From Oscillospiraceae bacterium (GTDB taxonomy: Bacteria; Bacillota; Clostridia; Oscillospirales; Oscillospiraceae), in the NCBI GenBank assembly GCA_015067945.1, contig SVLM01000003.1, positions 1-64,000 on the forward strand: 64,000 nt of DNA. The letters run 5' to 3'. The notes beneath the pieces are model-generated. The model was not told the origin of the DNA and made no database searches. It saw nothing but the letters and a program-made list of their open reading frames with translations. The position numbers and the translations under genes were made by a program. Positions within the stretch are counted from its first letter, which is position 1; every line of letters begins with the position of its first letter. Positions 56,189 through 64,000 of the stretch are shown piece after piece.

Positions 56189-57411
56189 TGGGTGTTTTTC
56201 ACTGCAGTGCCTGCAGCGAAAGCTGTGGCCCAGGCGATCTGCAGATTGAATCCGCCGGTGTAGGCGTCGCAGTCGATGATCTCACCGGCAAAGTACAAGC
56301 CGGTCACCAGCTTGGACTGCATAGTCTTGGGATCGATCTCAGAAACCTTGATACCACCAGAGGTAATGATGGCTTCTGCAACAGGCCGCTTTTCTGTGAT
56401 ATGGAGCGTAAAACTCTTGAGTAGCTGCACCAATTCCCGGCGTTTTTGCTTGGTCAGGCCATTGGCCTGCAAATTGGGATCCACATTGATTCTGTCCAGC
56501 ACCACCGGGATCATGCTCCGGGGCAGCAGATCTGTCAGAGCATTTTCCATGGAGCGATTTTGGTACATGGAAAGATCCCGTAAGATCCGGGTATCCAGTT
56601 TTTCCTCATCCAAAGCAGGCTTCAAGTCGATAACCAGTTTGCAGTTGGCACCCTTCAGGTGGGCACTGGCACTGAGCACCGTCGGGCCTGATACGCCAAA
56701 ATGGGTAAAAAGCAATTCGCCAAAGTCCTTAAAAAGCACTTTCCCCTTTTCATTCAGCAGCTTCACAGCCACATTCCGAAGGCTCAGTCCCTGCATTTTC
56801 GGGCAGTCCTCCCCTGCCGTTTCCAGAGGCACCAGACTGCCCTCCGTGGCAGTAACAGTATGCCCCAAGGCCTGCGCCATGGCATAGCCATCGCCGGTGG
56901 AGCCGGTGGTAGGATAGCTCAAACCACCGGTGGCCAAAATGACCCAGTCGGCTTTTATGCTGCTCTTATCCGTACGAACGCCGGTAACCTTGCCATCCTC
57001 CGTCAAAATCTGGCGAACCCGTTCGTTTCGCACAGTAACGCCGCAACGACGCAGTTGACCTTGCAGGCAATCCAAAATAGAAACGGCCTTATCGGACACC
57101 GGGAATACCCGGTTACCCCGTTCTGTTTTCAGTTGGCAGCCGCTGCTCTCAAAAAAGTCCATCACCGCTTTTGGCGGATACGCGGACAGGGCACTGTACA
57201 GAAAGCGTCCGTTCCGGGGCACATTCTGCAAAACCTCCTGCTCGTTGCAATCGTTGGTCACATTGCAACGGCCCTTGCCGGTGATCAGAAGCTTTTTGCC
57301 AAGCCGGTCGTTGCGTTCCAGCAGCAGCACACTGCTGCCGGCCTTCGCCGCCGTAATGGCTGCAAACATACCCGCCGGACCACCGCCAATGACGATTCCA
57401 TCGTAGTTCAT
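56185..57411 (-). CDS. HI0933-family FAD/NAD(P)-binding flavoprotein
   Basis: The N-terminal dinucleotide fold VIGGGPAGMFAAITAAKAG is followed by the family hallmark RLGKKLLITGKGRCNVTND. The C-terminal return is VTGLYFAGEIIDCDAYTGGF and NLQIAWATAFAAG. The family (YhiN, BaiN-like) has members acting on bile-acid-type or unsaturated substrates; the real substrate here is not known. It overlaps the RpiR-type gene by 4 bases, so the two are co-expressed. Confidence 0.92.
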   Translation of the reverse strand: MNYDGIVIGGGPAGMFAAITAAKAGSSVLLLERNDRLGKKLLITGKGRCNVTNDCNEQEVLQNVPRNGRFLYSALSAYPPKAVMDFFESSGCQLKTERGNRVFPVSDKAVSILDCLQGQLRRCGVTVRNERVRQILTEDGKVTGVRTDKSSIKADWVILATGGLSYPTTGSTGDGYAMAQALGHTVTATEGSLVPLETAGEDCPKMQGLSLRNVAVKLLNEKGKVLFKDFGELLFTHFGVSGPTVLSASAHLKGANCKLVIDLKPALDEEKLDTRILRDLSMYQNRSMENALTDLLPRSMIPVVLDRINVDPNLQANGLTKQKRRELVQLLKSFTLHITEKRPVAEAIITSGGIKVSEIDPKTMQSKLVTGLYFAGEIIDCDAYTGGFNLQIAWATAFAAGTAVKNTH

Positions 57412-58277
57412 TGGTTGTCTCCCCGCTTTTCGTAGACATTGTATTCTTCCCAGATTCGCTCCAGCTTATCAAAGGTTTTGGAAAGAGCCTGCTGGCGTTT
57501 GGATGCCAGGGCCACAATCAGTGCATTGACCACACTTAAGGGTGCAACCAAGGAATCCACCAAAGAAACCATATCGCTTTTGGTCACCAGCACATGGTCG
57601 CAGTTTTGACCCAGGGGCGACAGACGGCTGTCGGTAATGCCGATAACGGTCGCACCGGTACTGCGGCAGTACTGAGCCCCCTTAGCGGTAGAAGTGGAAT
57701 ACCGGGGAAAGCTGAATGCGATCACCGCATCCTCCTTTTCTACGCCAACAATCTTTTCGAACATGGCACTGGAGCCGGAGGCGGTAAGAATCTGCACATT
57801 GTCGAACATATAGTTTAAGTAGTATCCCAGGAAATTGGCCAGCGGTGCAACAGAGCGGACACCGACAATATAGATCCGCCGGGCATTCAGGAGTGCATCT
57901 ACAGCAGCCTGAAACTCCCCGCGATCCACCGTCTCTCCGGTTTTACGGAGCTTTTCCATATCGGAATGGAGTACCATAGACAGCACATCCTGATCACCGA
58001 TGCGATCATGTGCCACCTCGATCCGCTGGACAGAGGTCAGCCGGTTGACCACCATTTCCTGCATAGCTTTTTGCATACTGGGATAGCCGTCAAAACCCAA
58101 CTCCACCGCAAAACGCACCACTGTGGACTCGGATACGCCCACCTTTTGTGCAAGGCGATTGGCCGTCATGAAGGCGGCTTTTTCGTAAGATTCGGTCAGA
58201 TACTGGGCGATGCGCTTTTGTCCCTTGGAAAAGGTTGGCATCATGGTTTCAACCAAAGACAGAACATCTTTCTTCAT
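57408..58277 (-). CDS. MurR/RpiR-family transcriptional regulator
   Basis: An N-terminal HTH_6 domain (GQKRIAQYLTESYEKAAFMT, LAQKVGVSESTVVRFAVELG) and a C-terminal SIS sugar-phosphate domain (RIYIVGVRSVAPLANFLGYY, VIAFSFPRYSTSTAKG). ATG 58277 has GAGGTG upstream and fits the promoter at 58319; the ATG at 58328 would lie in that promoter. It is translated with the flavoprotein gene. The ligand is likely a sugar phosphate, unusual beside a flavoprotein. Confidence 0.9.
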   Translation of the reverse strand: MKKDVLSLVETMMPTFSKGQKRIAQYLTESYEKAAFMTANRLAQKVGVSESTVVRFAVELGFDGYPSMQKAMQEMVVNRLTSVQRIEVAHDRIGDQDVLSMVLHSDMEKLRKTGETVDRGEFQAAVDALLNARRIYIVGVRSVAPLANFLGYYLNYMFDNVQILTASGSSAMFEKIVGVEKEDAVIAFSFPRYSTSTAKGAQYCRSTGATVIGITDSRLSPLGQNCDHVLVTKSDMVSLVDSLVAPLSVVNALIVALASKRQQALSKTFDKLERIWEEYNVYEKRGDNQ

Positions 58278-58318
58278 TTTGCTCACCTCATGGCATTTTT
58301 CTTTCATTTGCCGTGGAT

Positions 58319-58347
58319 AGTGTAGCATAATTTCAGCATTTTTGCAA
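58319..58347 (-). promoter_or_regulatory. Promoter of the RpiR-flavoprotein operon
   Basis: TTGCAA, 17 bases, TACACT on the minus strand. Confidence 0.7.
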
Positions 58348-58365
58348 GACGATGAATGAAAAATT

Positions 58366-58401
58366 GCAAAAATAGCAGGGCGATTATAGCCCTGCTATTT
58401 C
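58366..58401 (-). terminator. Terminator of the scpA-rluB operon
   Basis: An 11-bp stem (58370-58380 with 58390-58400) that contains the rluB stop codon in its loop, followed on the minus strand by TTTGCAATTTTTC. Confidence 0.8.
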
Positions 58402-59082
58402 ATCTTCTGTTAAGTATCGCCATTTTCCCAGGGGTAAATCTCCCAGCTCAAGCGTCCCCTCCCGGATCCGCTTCAGCCGAAGCACCTCCATACCTGCGTG
58501 CTGGCACATTCTCCGCACCTGCCGATTGCGGCCTTCTCCAATAGTCACATGGTACAATGCCTTGTCACCGTCAACGTGAATCAGGCGGACCTTGGGCGGA
58601 TGGATCTTATACCCGTCCAACACAATCGGCTGCTTCAGCAACTGCGTAGCTTCCTCCCGGTAACCACCGACCCACACTGCATAGGTCTTTTCCACGCGAT
58701 GCTTTGGGTGCATCATGGCATTGGCAAATTCACCGTCGTTAGTCAGCAGCAGCAATCCCTCGGAATCGTAGTCCAGCCTTCCTACCGGATATACACGCTG
58801 ACCGCAATCGCTGACCAACTGTGCAACGGTTCTCCTTCCCTTTTCATCGGACAGAGTCGTCACATAGCCCCGGGGTTTATGGAGCATAATGTACACCGGC
58901 CCCGGTGCCGACGGCAAGGGTTTGCCATCGATGAGAATCCGGTCGGCATCCGGGTCTGCAGTATCGCCCAGGATCGCCACCCTGCCGTTGACCGTAACCC
59001 GGCCTGCGGTGATGATTTCTTCCGCCTTTCTGCGGGACGCAACACCCCGGGCGGACAAGATTTTTTGTATGCGTTCCGTCAT
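58384..59082 (-). CDS. rluB: Ribosomal large subunit pseudouridine synthase, RluB type
   Basis: An S4 domain (RIQKILSARGVASRRKAEEI, ITAGRVTVNG) is followed by the RsuA-type catalytic domain (VYIMLHKPRGYVTTLSDEKG, VYPVGRLDYDSEGLLLLTND with the catalytic Asp, and GRNRQVRRMCQHAGMEV). It modifies 23S rRNA. ATG 59082 has GGAG 7 bases before it and overlaps the dacF stop by 4 bases. It is the last gene of the scpA operon. Confidence 0.95.
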   Translation of the reverse strand: MTERIQKILSARGVASRRKAEEIITAGRVTVNGRVAILGDTADPDADRILIDGKPLPSAPGPVYIMLHKPRGYVTTLSDEKGRRTVAQLVSDCGQRVYPVGRLDYDSEGLLLLTNDGEFANAMMHPKHRVEKTYAVWVGGYREEATQLLKQPIVLDGYKIHPPKVRLIHVDGDKALYHVTIGEGRNRQVRRMCQHAGMEVLRLKRIREGTLELGDLPLGKWRYLTEDEIAGL

Positions 59083-60170
59083 AATCCGACTCCAAACAAG
59101 CGTTTCCAAAAAGGAATTTGTTTTTCTTCTTCCTGTTCTACAGTTTGCCCGTAAACTACATCGATTTTTCCGATACAGCTGTCACCGATGCAGACATATG
59201 CCGTACCTGCCCGTTTGCCCTGTACCACCGGTGCATAGGCAAAGCCCGGACCGGAAAGCAGAATCTGGGGCTCTTCTCCATCAGCCAGAGGATAGGAGAA
59301 GTCATCATCCGCCAACAGCTGCACTCGCTGAGCCTGACCGCCTGCCACTTCCACTGTGCCGATAAAATCGCCCTCGGAAACAATCTGCCGTAAGGTGTAT
59401 CTGGAAAAGGCATTTTCCAGCAAAGTGGCGTGATCCACCCAGTCATTGCCATCATTAATGGTCACACAGATGACTCTGCGGCCATTGCGGGCAGCACTGG
59501 AGACCAAAATTCTGCCTGCCGCCTTGGTAAAGCCGGTTTTCACACCGTCAGCACCCTCCAGCCGCCACAGCAGCTTGTTATGATTCTGCAGACTCCGCTG
59601 ACCGGCACGAACAGTCTTGGTGGCAACGGTTTTGGAAAAAATCGGGTCTTCCATGGCGTAGGCAGCCAAAACCGCCAGATCCCGGGCCGTGGAATAATGC
59701 TCCGGACTATCCAGGCCGTGGGGATTTTCAAAATGGGTATTTTCGAGCCCCAGCCTTTGCGCCTGATCATTCATCAGCCCAACAAAGCCTTCCACCGTAC
59801 CACCGCAGTAAATCGCCAACGCCACTGCCGCATCGTTGCCGCTGTGGAGCATCAATCCGTACAAAAGTTCCTGCACGGTCAGCACTTCGCCCTCACGCAG
59901 GTACATGGATGAACCTTCGATGCCTACCGCTTCTTTAGGAATTTGCACACGATCCAGTACATTACACTGGCGGCAAACCACCAAAGCGGTCATGATCTTT
60001 GTAGTGCTTGCAATCAGGCTGCGGCTGTCCGCATCCTTCTCAAAGTATACCCGGCCGGTCTGGGCATCCATAACAATGGCCTTCTGTGCGGACACGCCGT
60101 ATACCCGGCACGGTAAAAACAAGACGGCGACCAGAAGTGCAGCCGCCGTCCGCAGGAACATTTTCTTCAT
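59079..60170 (-). CDS. dacF: D-alanyl-D-alanine carboxypeptidase (DacF/DacB type)
   Basis: A serine-type penicillin-binding protein of family S11. A signal peptide (MFLRTAAALLVAVLFLPC) is followed by SxxK in LIASTTKIMTAL, SGN in MLHSGNDAAVAL and KTG in DGVKTGFTKAAG. A C-terminal PBP5-like domain and an amphipathic tail (QIPFWKRLFGVGL) suggest membrane attachment. It trims stem peptides of the wall or spore cortex. ATG 60170 is taken with GGTGAG upstream. Confidence 0.94.
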   Translation of the reverse strand: MKKMFLRTAAALLVAVLFLPCRVYGVSAQKAIVMDAQTGRVYFEKDADSRSLIASTTKIMTALVVCRQCNVLDRVQIPKEAVGIEGSSMYLREGEVLTVQELLYGLMLHSGNDAAVALAIYCGGTVEGFVGLMNDQAQRLGLENTHFENPHGLDSPEHYSTARDLAVLAAYAMEDPIFSKTVATKTVRAGQRSLQNHNKLLWRLEGADGVKTGFTKAAGRILVSSAARNGRRVICVTINDGNDWVDHATLLENAFSRYTLRQIVSEGDFIGTVEVAGGQAQRVQLLADDDFSYPLADGEEPQILLSGPGFAYAPVVQGKRAGTAYVCIGDSCIGKIDVVYGQTVEQEEEKQIPFWKRLFGVGL

Positions 60171-60209
60171 CTTTCTCACCCGGGAATAGTATTTCCGGGG
60201 AAAAAGCCA

Positions 60210-60599
60210 TTATTCAACCTCTTTCTTGGTTTTGGATTCGATAAACGCGGAAACTTTATCCAAAAGATCCGGCACCTGCTCAACAAGCCGGTCAGCCGTG
60301 GTATTTGCAGGGGTGGCCACGGGCAGCATACGCACGGAACCTTCCTTGATGATCAGAAACGCCACAGGAGTGACCTTCACGCCGGCACCGACACCGCCGC
60401 CAAAGGGATTCTCTGCCTTGTTGGCGTTCTTGGATACATAATCCGAACCGCCGCCACCAAAGCCAACACTGACCTTGGAAATGGGGATAATGGTCACGTC
60501 ACCGGCAGTAATCGGGTCGCCGACCACGGAATTTACATCCACCATCTCACGGATTTTTGCAATGGTACTCTCCAGCATATTGGGAAGATTCTGGCTCAT
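60210..60599 (-). CDS. gerW: GerW/YtfJ-family spore protein
   Basis: The 129-residue protein has DPITAGDVTIIPISKVSVGF and GGGGSDYV, with PFGGGVGAGVKVTPVAFLII, typical of YtfJ. B. subtilis GerW is needed for normal spore germination. It overlaps the upstream DUF2953 gene by 4 bases (ATGA). It supports that this organism forms spores or descends from a spore former. Confidence 0.93.
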   Translation of the reverse strand: MSQNLPNMLESTIAKIREMVDVNSVVGDPITAGDVTIIPISKVSVGFGGGGSDYVSKNANKAENPFGGGVGAGVKVTPVAFLIIKEGSVRMLPVATPANTTADRLVEQVPDLLDKVSAFIESKTKKEVE

Positions 60600-61207
60600 T
60601 TAACTGCACCGCCTTTTCTTAATTTCACAATTTTGAGGTATTCCCGGATTCCCCGGATTCCATAACAGAGCACAAGACGAAGGAGGCGACCCAGCGTAAT
60701 CGTCAGATCCAAACGGGCAACGATCACAGTCGTATCCGCTTCAAAATCGCATTGTACCTGCATATCTTTCTTTTGAATGATAAAGAACCGATCAAGCTGC
60801 GGTTCCAGATTGCCAAGTGCCGCCCATGCCCTGCCGTAGTTTACAGCCAGGTCACTGGGGTCTCCACCTGCCAGCGTCACCTTCAGTTCCAGCAACCGCA
60901 CCCGGAGCTTTCTTCTGAATTCGATCAAAAGCTCAAGGATCAGTTGCAGCAGCGGCAGGAAATCCGTCACGCTGCCACCTTTTTCCGGTGCTGCAGAATT
61001 CTGTGGCTGAGCAGTTGTCTGCTTGGGTGGTGTTTTCTGTTTCGGTTTCTTTTGTTTAGCCGCTTTTTTCTTGCCGGGCAAAAGCTGCATCCTGACAGGA
61101 CCCAGTATCAGGGCCACATACGGTCCGTCGGCATTATAGCGGGCACTGATTCCCAAAGGCATGAACGCAAGCAGCACGATCACGCCAAGGGCGATAAGCC
61201 AGCCCAT
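60596..61207 (-). CDS. ytfI: DUF2953 (YtfI-like) membrane protein
   Basis: An N-terminal membrane helix (WLIALGVIVLLAFMPLGISA) leads to a Lys/Pro-rich cytosolic linker (GKKKAAKQKKPKQKTPPKQT) and a DUF2953 domain (LRVRLLELKVTLAGGDPSDL, FFIIQKKDMQVQCDFEAD, TVIVARLDLTITLGRLLRLV). It always lies beside ytfJ, as here. Start and stop are joined to scpB (TAATG) and gerW (ATGA). The function is unknown, likely sporulation. Confidence 0.88.
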   Translation of the reverse strand: MGWLIALGVIVLLAFMPLGISARYNADGPYVALILGPVRMQLLPGKKKAAKQKKPKQKTPPKQTTAQPQNSAAPEKGGSVTDFLPLLQLILELLIEFRRKLRVRLLELKVTLAGGDPSDLAVNYGRAWAALGNLEPQLDRFFIIQKKDMQVQCDFEADTTVIVARLDLTITLGRLLRLVLCYGIRGIREYLKIVKLRKGGAVK

Positions 61208-61791
61208 TAGCCCTCCTCCGCCGGAGCGGGTTGCTCTTCCGCCAAAACGGGCTGCTCCTCGACGATGGGTTCGCCAAAGCTGACCTTTTCAATTTCAGGC
61301 AGCTCCTCCAACGAAGAAATACCGAAAGTACGCAGGAAGTCCGGTGTGGTCCTGTACTGAATGGGTCTGCCGGGGACATTGAGCCGTCCGGCCTCCTCAA
61401 TCAGCTTTTTATTGAGCAATGCACCAACGGAGTAGGAGCTGTCCACACCGCGGATCTGCTCCACCATGGCCTTGGTTGCGGGCTGGTAGTAAGCAATTAT
61501 GGTCAGAGTTTCCAGCTGAGAAGCAGAAAGCTTCGGCGGTTTTCTGGTTTCCAGTGCCTTGGTGACGAAATCCGCCATCTCACCGGAGGATACCATCTGG
61601 TAGCCATTCTCCAGCTTTATGATTCGAATACCCCGACGCTGGAAGGCCCATTCATTCGCCATAGCATCTGCCGCAGCAACGATCTCATTCTCGTCCACTT
61701 CCAGTGTAGCAGCCAGTCGGGCAACCTCGATCCGTTCACCGGCAGCAAACAGAATGGCCTCGATGGCTCTTTGCAGTTGGGTTTGTTCCAT
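61207..61791 (-). CDS. scpB: Segregation and condensation protein B
   Basis: Two winged helices: LQRAIEAILFAAGERIEVAR, LAATLEVDENEIVAAADAM, and LSASQLETLTIIAYYQPATK, RGVDSSYSVGALLNKKLIEE. It joins ScpA and SMC in chromosome condensation. The ATG at 61791 has AGGAG 8 bases upstream; a GTG 9 bases earlier is less well spaced. It shares one base with the scpA stop (TGATG). The C-terminal tail is Glu/Pro-rich. Confidence 0.95.
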   Translation of the reverse strand: MEQTQLQRAIEAILFAAGERIEVARLAATLEVDENEIVAAADAMANEWAFQRRGIRIIKLENGYQMVSSGEMADFVTKALETRKPPKLSASQLETLTIIAYYQPATKAMVEQIRGVDSSYSVGALLNKKLIEEAGRLNVPGRPIQYRTTPDFLRTFGISSLEELPEIEKVSFGEPIVEEQPVLAEEQPAPAEEG

Positions 61792-62588
61792 CAGGTCCAC
61801 TCCTCCGTTTCCACTTTCGTTTTATCCAGCAGCCGCACATCAGGGTTATCTCCGTTGACGTCTCCTTCCAAGGTCACGGTGCCGGTTTTACACATTTCCA
61901 ATACAGATATAAAGGTGGCAACAATCTCCGAACGGGTCTTATTGCCCTTAAACAAGCTCTTTAGCTTCTCCACGCCGCGAAGAATCAACCGACGGAGCAA
62001 TTCGCCGGTCTTGCGGGTGACGGGGTAGGGTTCTTTGCCAACGATACCCTTGAAATTCACCGTAGGCGGCGGCAGACGACGCTGATTCCGCTCGGAAATT
62101 TCATCCAAGGCCCGGAGCAGATCTGCCGTATCATGCTGATAGCGGTAGGTCCGATCCCGACGCAAAGGTTCCGGTTCTTTGGTAAAGAGGCAACGGCCGA
62201 TCTCATTTCTCGGCTCAAGCCAGGAAATCGCAATGCGAACCTGCTCAATGGCCTCCTTCCGCTGACGATCGATCAGCGATTGACGCAGAATATCCAGCTC
62301 ACTCTGTGCCTCTGCCGCTTCTGCAGCAGACAGCAGCATTTTCGTCTTGATCAGCATTAAATGGGACGCCATGGTGATAAACTCACTGGCGATCTCCATA
62401 TCCAGTCGCTTCATTTCATCCAGGTAAGCCAGATACTGCTCCAAAATCGCGGTGATCGACACATCCTGGATCTCTATTTTATTTTTGCTCAGCAGCAGAA
62501 AGATGACATCCAGCGGACCTTCAAAATCCTCCATCTGCTCTGACCGGGTGTGAACAATGCCCTCCAGGCGATATTGCGGTTGACCCAT
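61791..62588 (-). CDS. scpA: Segregation and condensation protein A
   Basis: The kleisin of the SMC complex. The N-terminal EDFEGPLDVIFLLLSKNKIE, and EMKRLDMEIASEFITMASHL, followed by the hinge region and the winged C-terminal (LFKGNKTRSEIVATFISVLE, MCKTGTVTLEGD). ATG 62588 has AAGGAG upstream, in contrast to the in-frame ATG at 62615. It heads scpA-scpB-ytfI-gerW-dacF-rluB. Confidence 0.95.
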   Translation of the reverse strand: MGQPQYRLEGIVHTRSEQMEDFEGPLDVIFLLLSKNKIEIQDVSITAILEQYLAYLDEMKRLDMEIASEFITMASHLMLIKTKMLLSAAEAAEAQSELDILRQSLIDRQRKEAIEQVRIAISWLEPRNEIGRCLFTKEPEPLRRDRTYRYQHDTADLLRALDEISERNQRRLPPPTVNFKGIVGKEPYPVTRKTGELLRRLILRGVEKLKSLFKGNKTRSEIVATFISVLEMCKTGTVTLEGDVNGDNPDVRLLDKTKVETEEWT

Positions 62589-62628
62589 AGCAGCTCCTTG
62601 ACGGTACTTACCCATAATAATCTACAAT

Positions 62629-62657
62629 ATTATATCACCATTTTTCGTCTTGTGCAA
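62629..62657 (-). promoter_or_regulatory. Promoter of the scpA operon
   Basis: TTGCAC, 17 bases, TATAAT on the minus strand, about 40 bases upstream of ATG 62588. Confidence 0.75.
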
Positions 62658-62693
62658 GTGTTTCCCCGAAATTTGACATTTTTCGGAAAACGG

Positions 62694-62722
62694 TTGCTTT
62701 ATTGGGCAAACTATGCTATAAA
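62694..62722 (+). promoter_or_regulatory. Promoter of the small membrane protein gene
   Basis: TTGCTT, 17 bases, TATAAA, about 28 bases before the ATG. Confidence 0.65.
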
Positions 62723-62749
62723 GATAGAAAAGAAACGGAGGTGGCATCC

Positions 62750-63043
62750 ATGAGCGAACCCAAACGAAGCTACAAACAGCTGGAGACACTTTTGACCATT
62801 GTGCTGATCCTGACAACTGTGGATTTCATCATTTTCCTGCTCTTTGCAGGTGCCGGTGTGATTTGGGTAAAAGTCATTACGGCTATTTTTGCCATTGGAA
62901 TACCGGTTTTATGCCTTGCATTCCTGATTTTAATCGGTGAATGGCTCAGGCAGCGGAGCTTGTGGCTGACCACCGGTTTTGGTTCGATCTTGGTCTGCAC
63001 CATTGTTTCCCTGATCTGCAACTTCCCCAGTCCCCTGCCTTAA
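62750..63043 (+). CDS. Small three-helix membrane protein of unknown function
   Basis: A 97-residue protein with three hydrophobic helices (LLTIVLILTTVDFIIFLLFA, VITAIFAIGIPVLCLAFLIL, GFGSILVCTIVSLICN) and a charged N terminus (SEPKRSYKQ). GGAGG precedes ATG 62750; the longer start overlaps the promoter. I do not recognise a family. It stands between the scp operon and a GNAT gene, with its own promoter and terminator. Confidence 0.75.
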   Translation: MSEPKRSYKQLETLLTIVLILTTVDFIIFLLFAGAGVIWVKVITAIFAIGIPVLCLAFLILIGEWLRQRSLWLTTGFGSILVCTIVSLICNFPSPLP

Positions 63044-63049
63044 CCGCAC

Positions 63050-63083
63050 ACGGCACGCTGTAGATTTCAGCGTGCCGTTTTTT
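63050..63083. terminator. Bidirectional terminator between the small membrane protein and GNAT genes
   Basis: An 11-bp stem (63050-63060 with 63068-63078) with a T run on the plus side; it overlaps the end of the GNAT gene. Confidence 0.8.
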
Positions 63084-63570
63084 CATAGCAATATGTGCAG
63101 GAATCGCTCCTGACCGAGCCGTCAATATACACCGCATGCTCCAAGATCCGACGAAAGCCGCAGCTTTCGTGGGTACGAAGAGATGGGGTGTTTTTCTTAT
63201 GGATATGTGCGTAGATTTTTATATTCTCACGCTGTTCCAGTACTGCACGGATCAAGGCTGCGGCGTAGCCCTTCCGGCGGTGATCGGGTGCAGTTTCCAA
63301 TGCCTCCAGCAGTAGGCCATCCTGATAGGGTTCCAGCCGCAGGGCACTGACATACCTGTCATTTTCAGACCAAAAGGCGTAAACTGCCCCCTCAGTCCGG
63401 AAAAAAACCTCCCGGAGGTATTGGTAAAATTCCTGTTCTGCCCGCAGGAGCTGCTGACCTTCCGGCAACTCCGGCCAAAACTCTTGACCGTTCTGGCGGT
63501 TACTCTCTTCGTATACGGCCATCAGCTGACCAAAACTCAAATCCTTCATAGCCGAAACCCATAGCACCAT
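63067..63570 (-). CDS. GNAT-family N-acetyltransferase
   Basis: The acetyl-CoA loop TAPDHRRKGYAAALIRAVLE is clear, with IKIYAHIHKKNTPSLRTHES and CGFRR typical of the fold. The N-terminal part (YEESNRQNGQEFWPELPEG) is less conserved. The acceptor is unknown. ATG 63570 follows AGGGGG by 7 bases; a GTG just upstream and an ATG at 63549 are alternatives. Confidence 0.85.
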   Translation of the reverse strand: MVLWVSAMKDLSFGQLMAVYEESNRQNGQEFWPELPEGQQLLRAEQEFYQYLREVFFRTEGAVYAFWSENDRYVSALRLEPYQDGLLLEALETAPDHRRKGYAAALIRAVLEQRENIKIYAHIHKKNTPSLRTHESCGFRRILEHAVYIDGSVRSDSCTYCYEKTAR

Positions 63571-63721
63571 ACCCACGCCCCCTTTTCATTAAGATAGCAT
63601 ATCGCAGTCTATATTGCAACTGAATCCCGGTATCATTTGTCGTCCAATTGTTGGGTTTTCTATGTATATGCTTTATACATTTCGTTTACATAAACACAAG
63701 ATATTTAGGTTTAGTGAAAAG

Positions 63722-63751
63722 TTATACACACTTTCCACAATTTTTTCCACA
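63722..63751 (+). promoter_or_regulatory. Cluster of three DnaA-box-like sites
   Basis: TTATACACA fits the TTATNCACA consensus, TTTTCCACA has one mismatch and CTTTCCACA two. All three are in one orientation within 30 bases. Confidence 0.5.
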
Positions 63752-63897
63752 AGCCGCTTTTGCAATTCTCTTTGTCGAAATTCGTCATATTATGGCAATT
63801 CATGCTTATTTCGAACATTTTACGGCAGTATTTCCATTTTCACTCGAAACTCAGTCGATGATTATTCATAATTTGTATGTATTATTACAAATCCGTC

Positions 63898-63934
63898 AAA
63901 AAATACAGGTGTGTTGTCTGCACCTGTATTTTTT
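63898..63934 (-). terminator. Terminator of the gene entering from the right edge
   Basis: A 14-bp stem (63898-63911 with 63921-63934) made of AAAAAATACAGGTG and its complement. It lies right after the stop at 63938 on the minus strand. Confidence 0.8.
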
Positions 63935-63937
63935 ACT

Positions 63938-64000
63938 TCAAATTATTTCCCCAAGAATAGACTTGGTAGCATAGGCATTCAAGGACATATCTGCTGTGTT
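63938..64000 (-). CDS. 3' end of an unidentified gene running off the window
   Basis: The minus strand is open from the right edge for 20 codons (NTADMSLNAYATKS, then ILGEII) and ends in TGA at 63940-63938, immediately before a terminator. The placement supports a real C terminus, but 20 residues are too few to name it. Confidence 0.45.
   Translation of the reverse strand, partial: NTADMSLNAYATKSILGEII

Larger units (their letters stand above)
63571..63937. other. A+T-rich spacer with DnaA-box-like cluster
   Basis: An intergenic stretch of about 367 bases without a credible protein gene. It carries TTATACACA (63722-63730), CTTTCCACA (63731-63739) and TTTTCCACA (63743-63751) in the same orientation, followed by A+T-rich sequence and a terminator (63898-63934). 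Confidence 0.6.

Noticed and set aside
63614..63974. Two short plus-strand frames at the right end
   Set aside because: There is no ribosome site, they cross the DnaA-like boxes and the terminator, and the composition is that of A+T-rich non-coding DNA.
1..64000. CRISPR array, intact insertion sequence or prophage
   Set aside because: I saw no regularly spaced direct repeats, transposase motifs or phage structural genes; the only lysozyme gene sits in a housekeeping run.

Overview
The window looks like the chromosome of a low-to-mid GC, probably spore-forming gut Clostridia, most like Oscillospiraceae/Ruminococcaceae. I infer this from an ispH-rpsA fusion, Re-type citrate synthase, large SRP RNA beside dnaX, a GerW/YtfJ sporulation gene and Gram-positive gene order; no 16S sequence is present to confirm it. 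Most genes have AGGAGG-type ribosome binding sites, many promoters read TTGACA-N17-TATAAT, and no CRISPR array or intact transposase was seen.

Left edge (1-1945): an A+T-richer accessory patch with the end of a membrane LuxR-type regulator overlapping a small XRE-type regulator, a broken membrane transglutaminase gene (one stop, two frameshifts) and a palindrome-rich spacer.

1946-7079 is an overlapping operon for Re-citrate synthase, a GntR regulator, aconitase and isocitrate dehydrogenase: the complete route from oxaloacetate and acetyl-CoA to 2-oxoglutarate. A consensus promoter there overlaps a perfect 12-bp palindrome that is the obvious operator for the GntR protein. Asparagine synthase follows.

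9071-11754 holds a ferritin-like helical protein and a three-gene locus of SpoIID-like and peptidoglycan-binding proteins, whose first gene seems to start at CTG. 11849-22678 is mixed housekeeping and accessory: phosphatidyltransferase, a YwaF-family membrane protein, tRNA-Ser and tRNA-Thr (each beside an odd duplication of its own 3' end), FMN reductase, an APH-type kinase, a pyrophosphatase-Nudix fusion, a zinc-ribbon protein with heptapeptide repeats, a FAD-Rieske oxidoreductase, a eukaryote-type glycogen branching enzyme and lipoate ligase.

22704-36203 carries pentose-phosphate and sugar isomerases, an esterase, an HD hydrolase, a second YwaF-family protein, glmS without its ribozyme, dprA, a DEAD-box helicase, tmk, a DJ-1 protein, mltG and a U32 peptidase-family protein.

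36237-48694 is a long minus-strand core block: GH25 lysozyme, UPF0210/ACT/Dabb genes, ispH-rpsA, cmk, two tandem sigma-70-like genes coupled to dnaG, dgt, yigZ, hflX and rpmE. 48837-63570 carries an aminopeptidase, a homocysteine methyltransferase, an unlisted 31-residue membrane peptide, a deacetylase-like exported protein, recR-ybaB-dnaX, SRP RNA, acpP, a flavoprotein with an RpiR-type regulator, and the scpA-scpB-ytfI-gerW-dacF-rluB operon. The right end (63571-64000) is an A+T-rich spacer with a small cluster of DnaA-box-like sequences, then the 3' end of an unidentified minus-strand gene.
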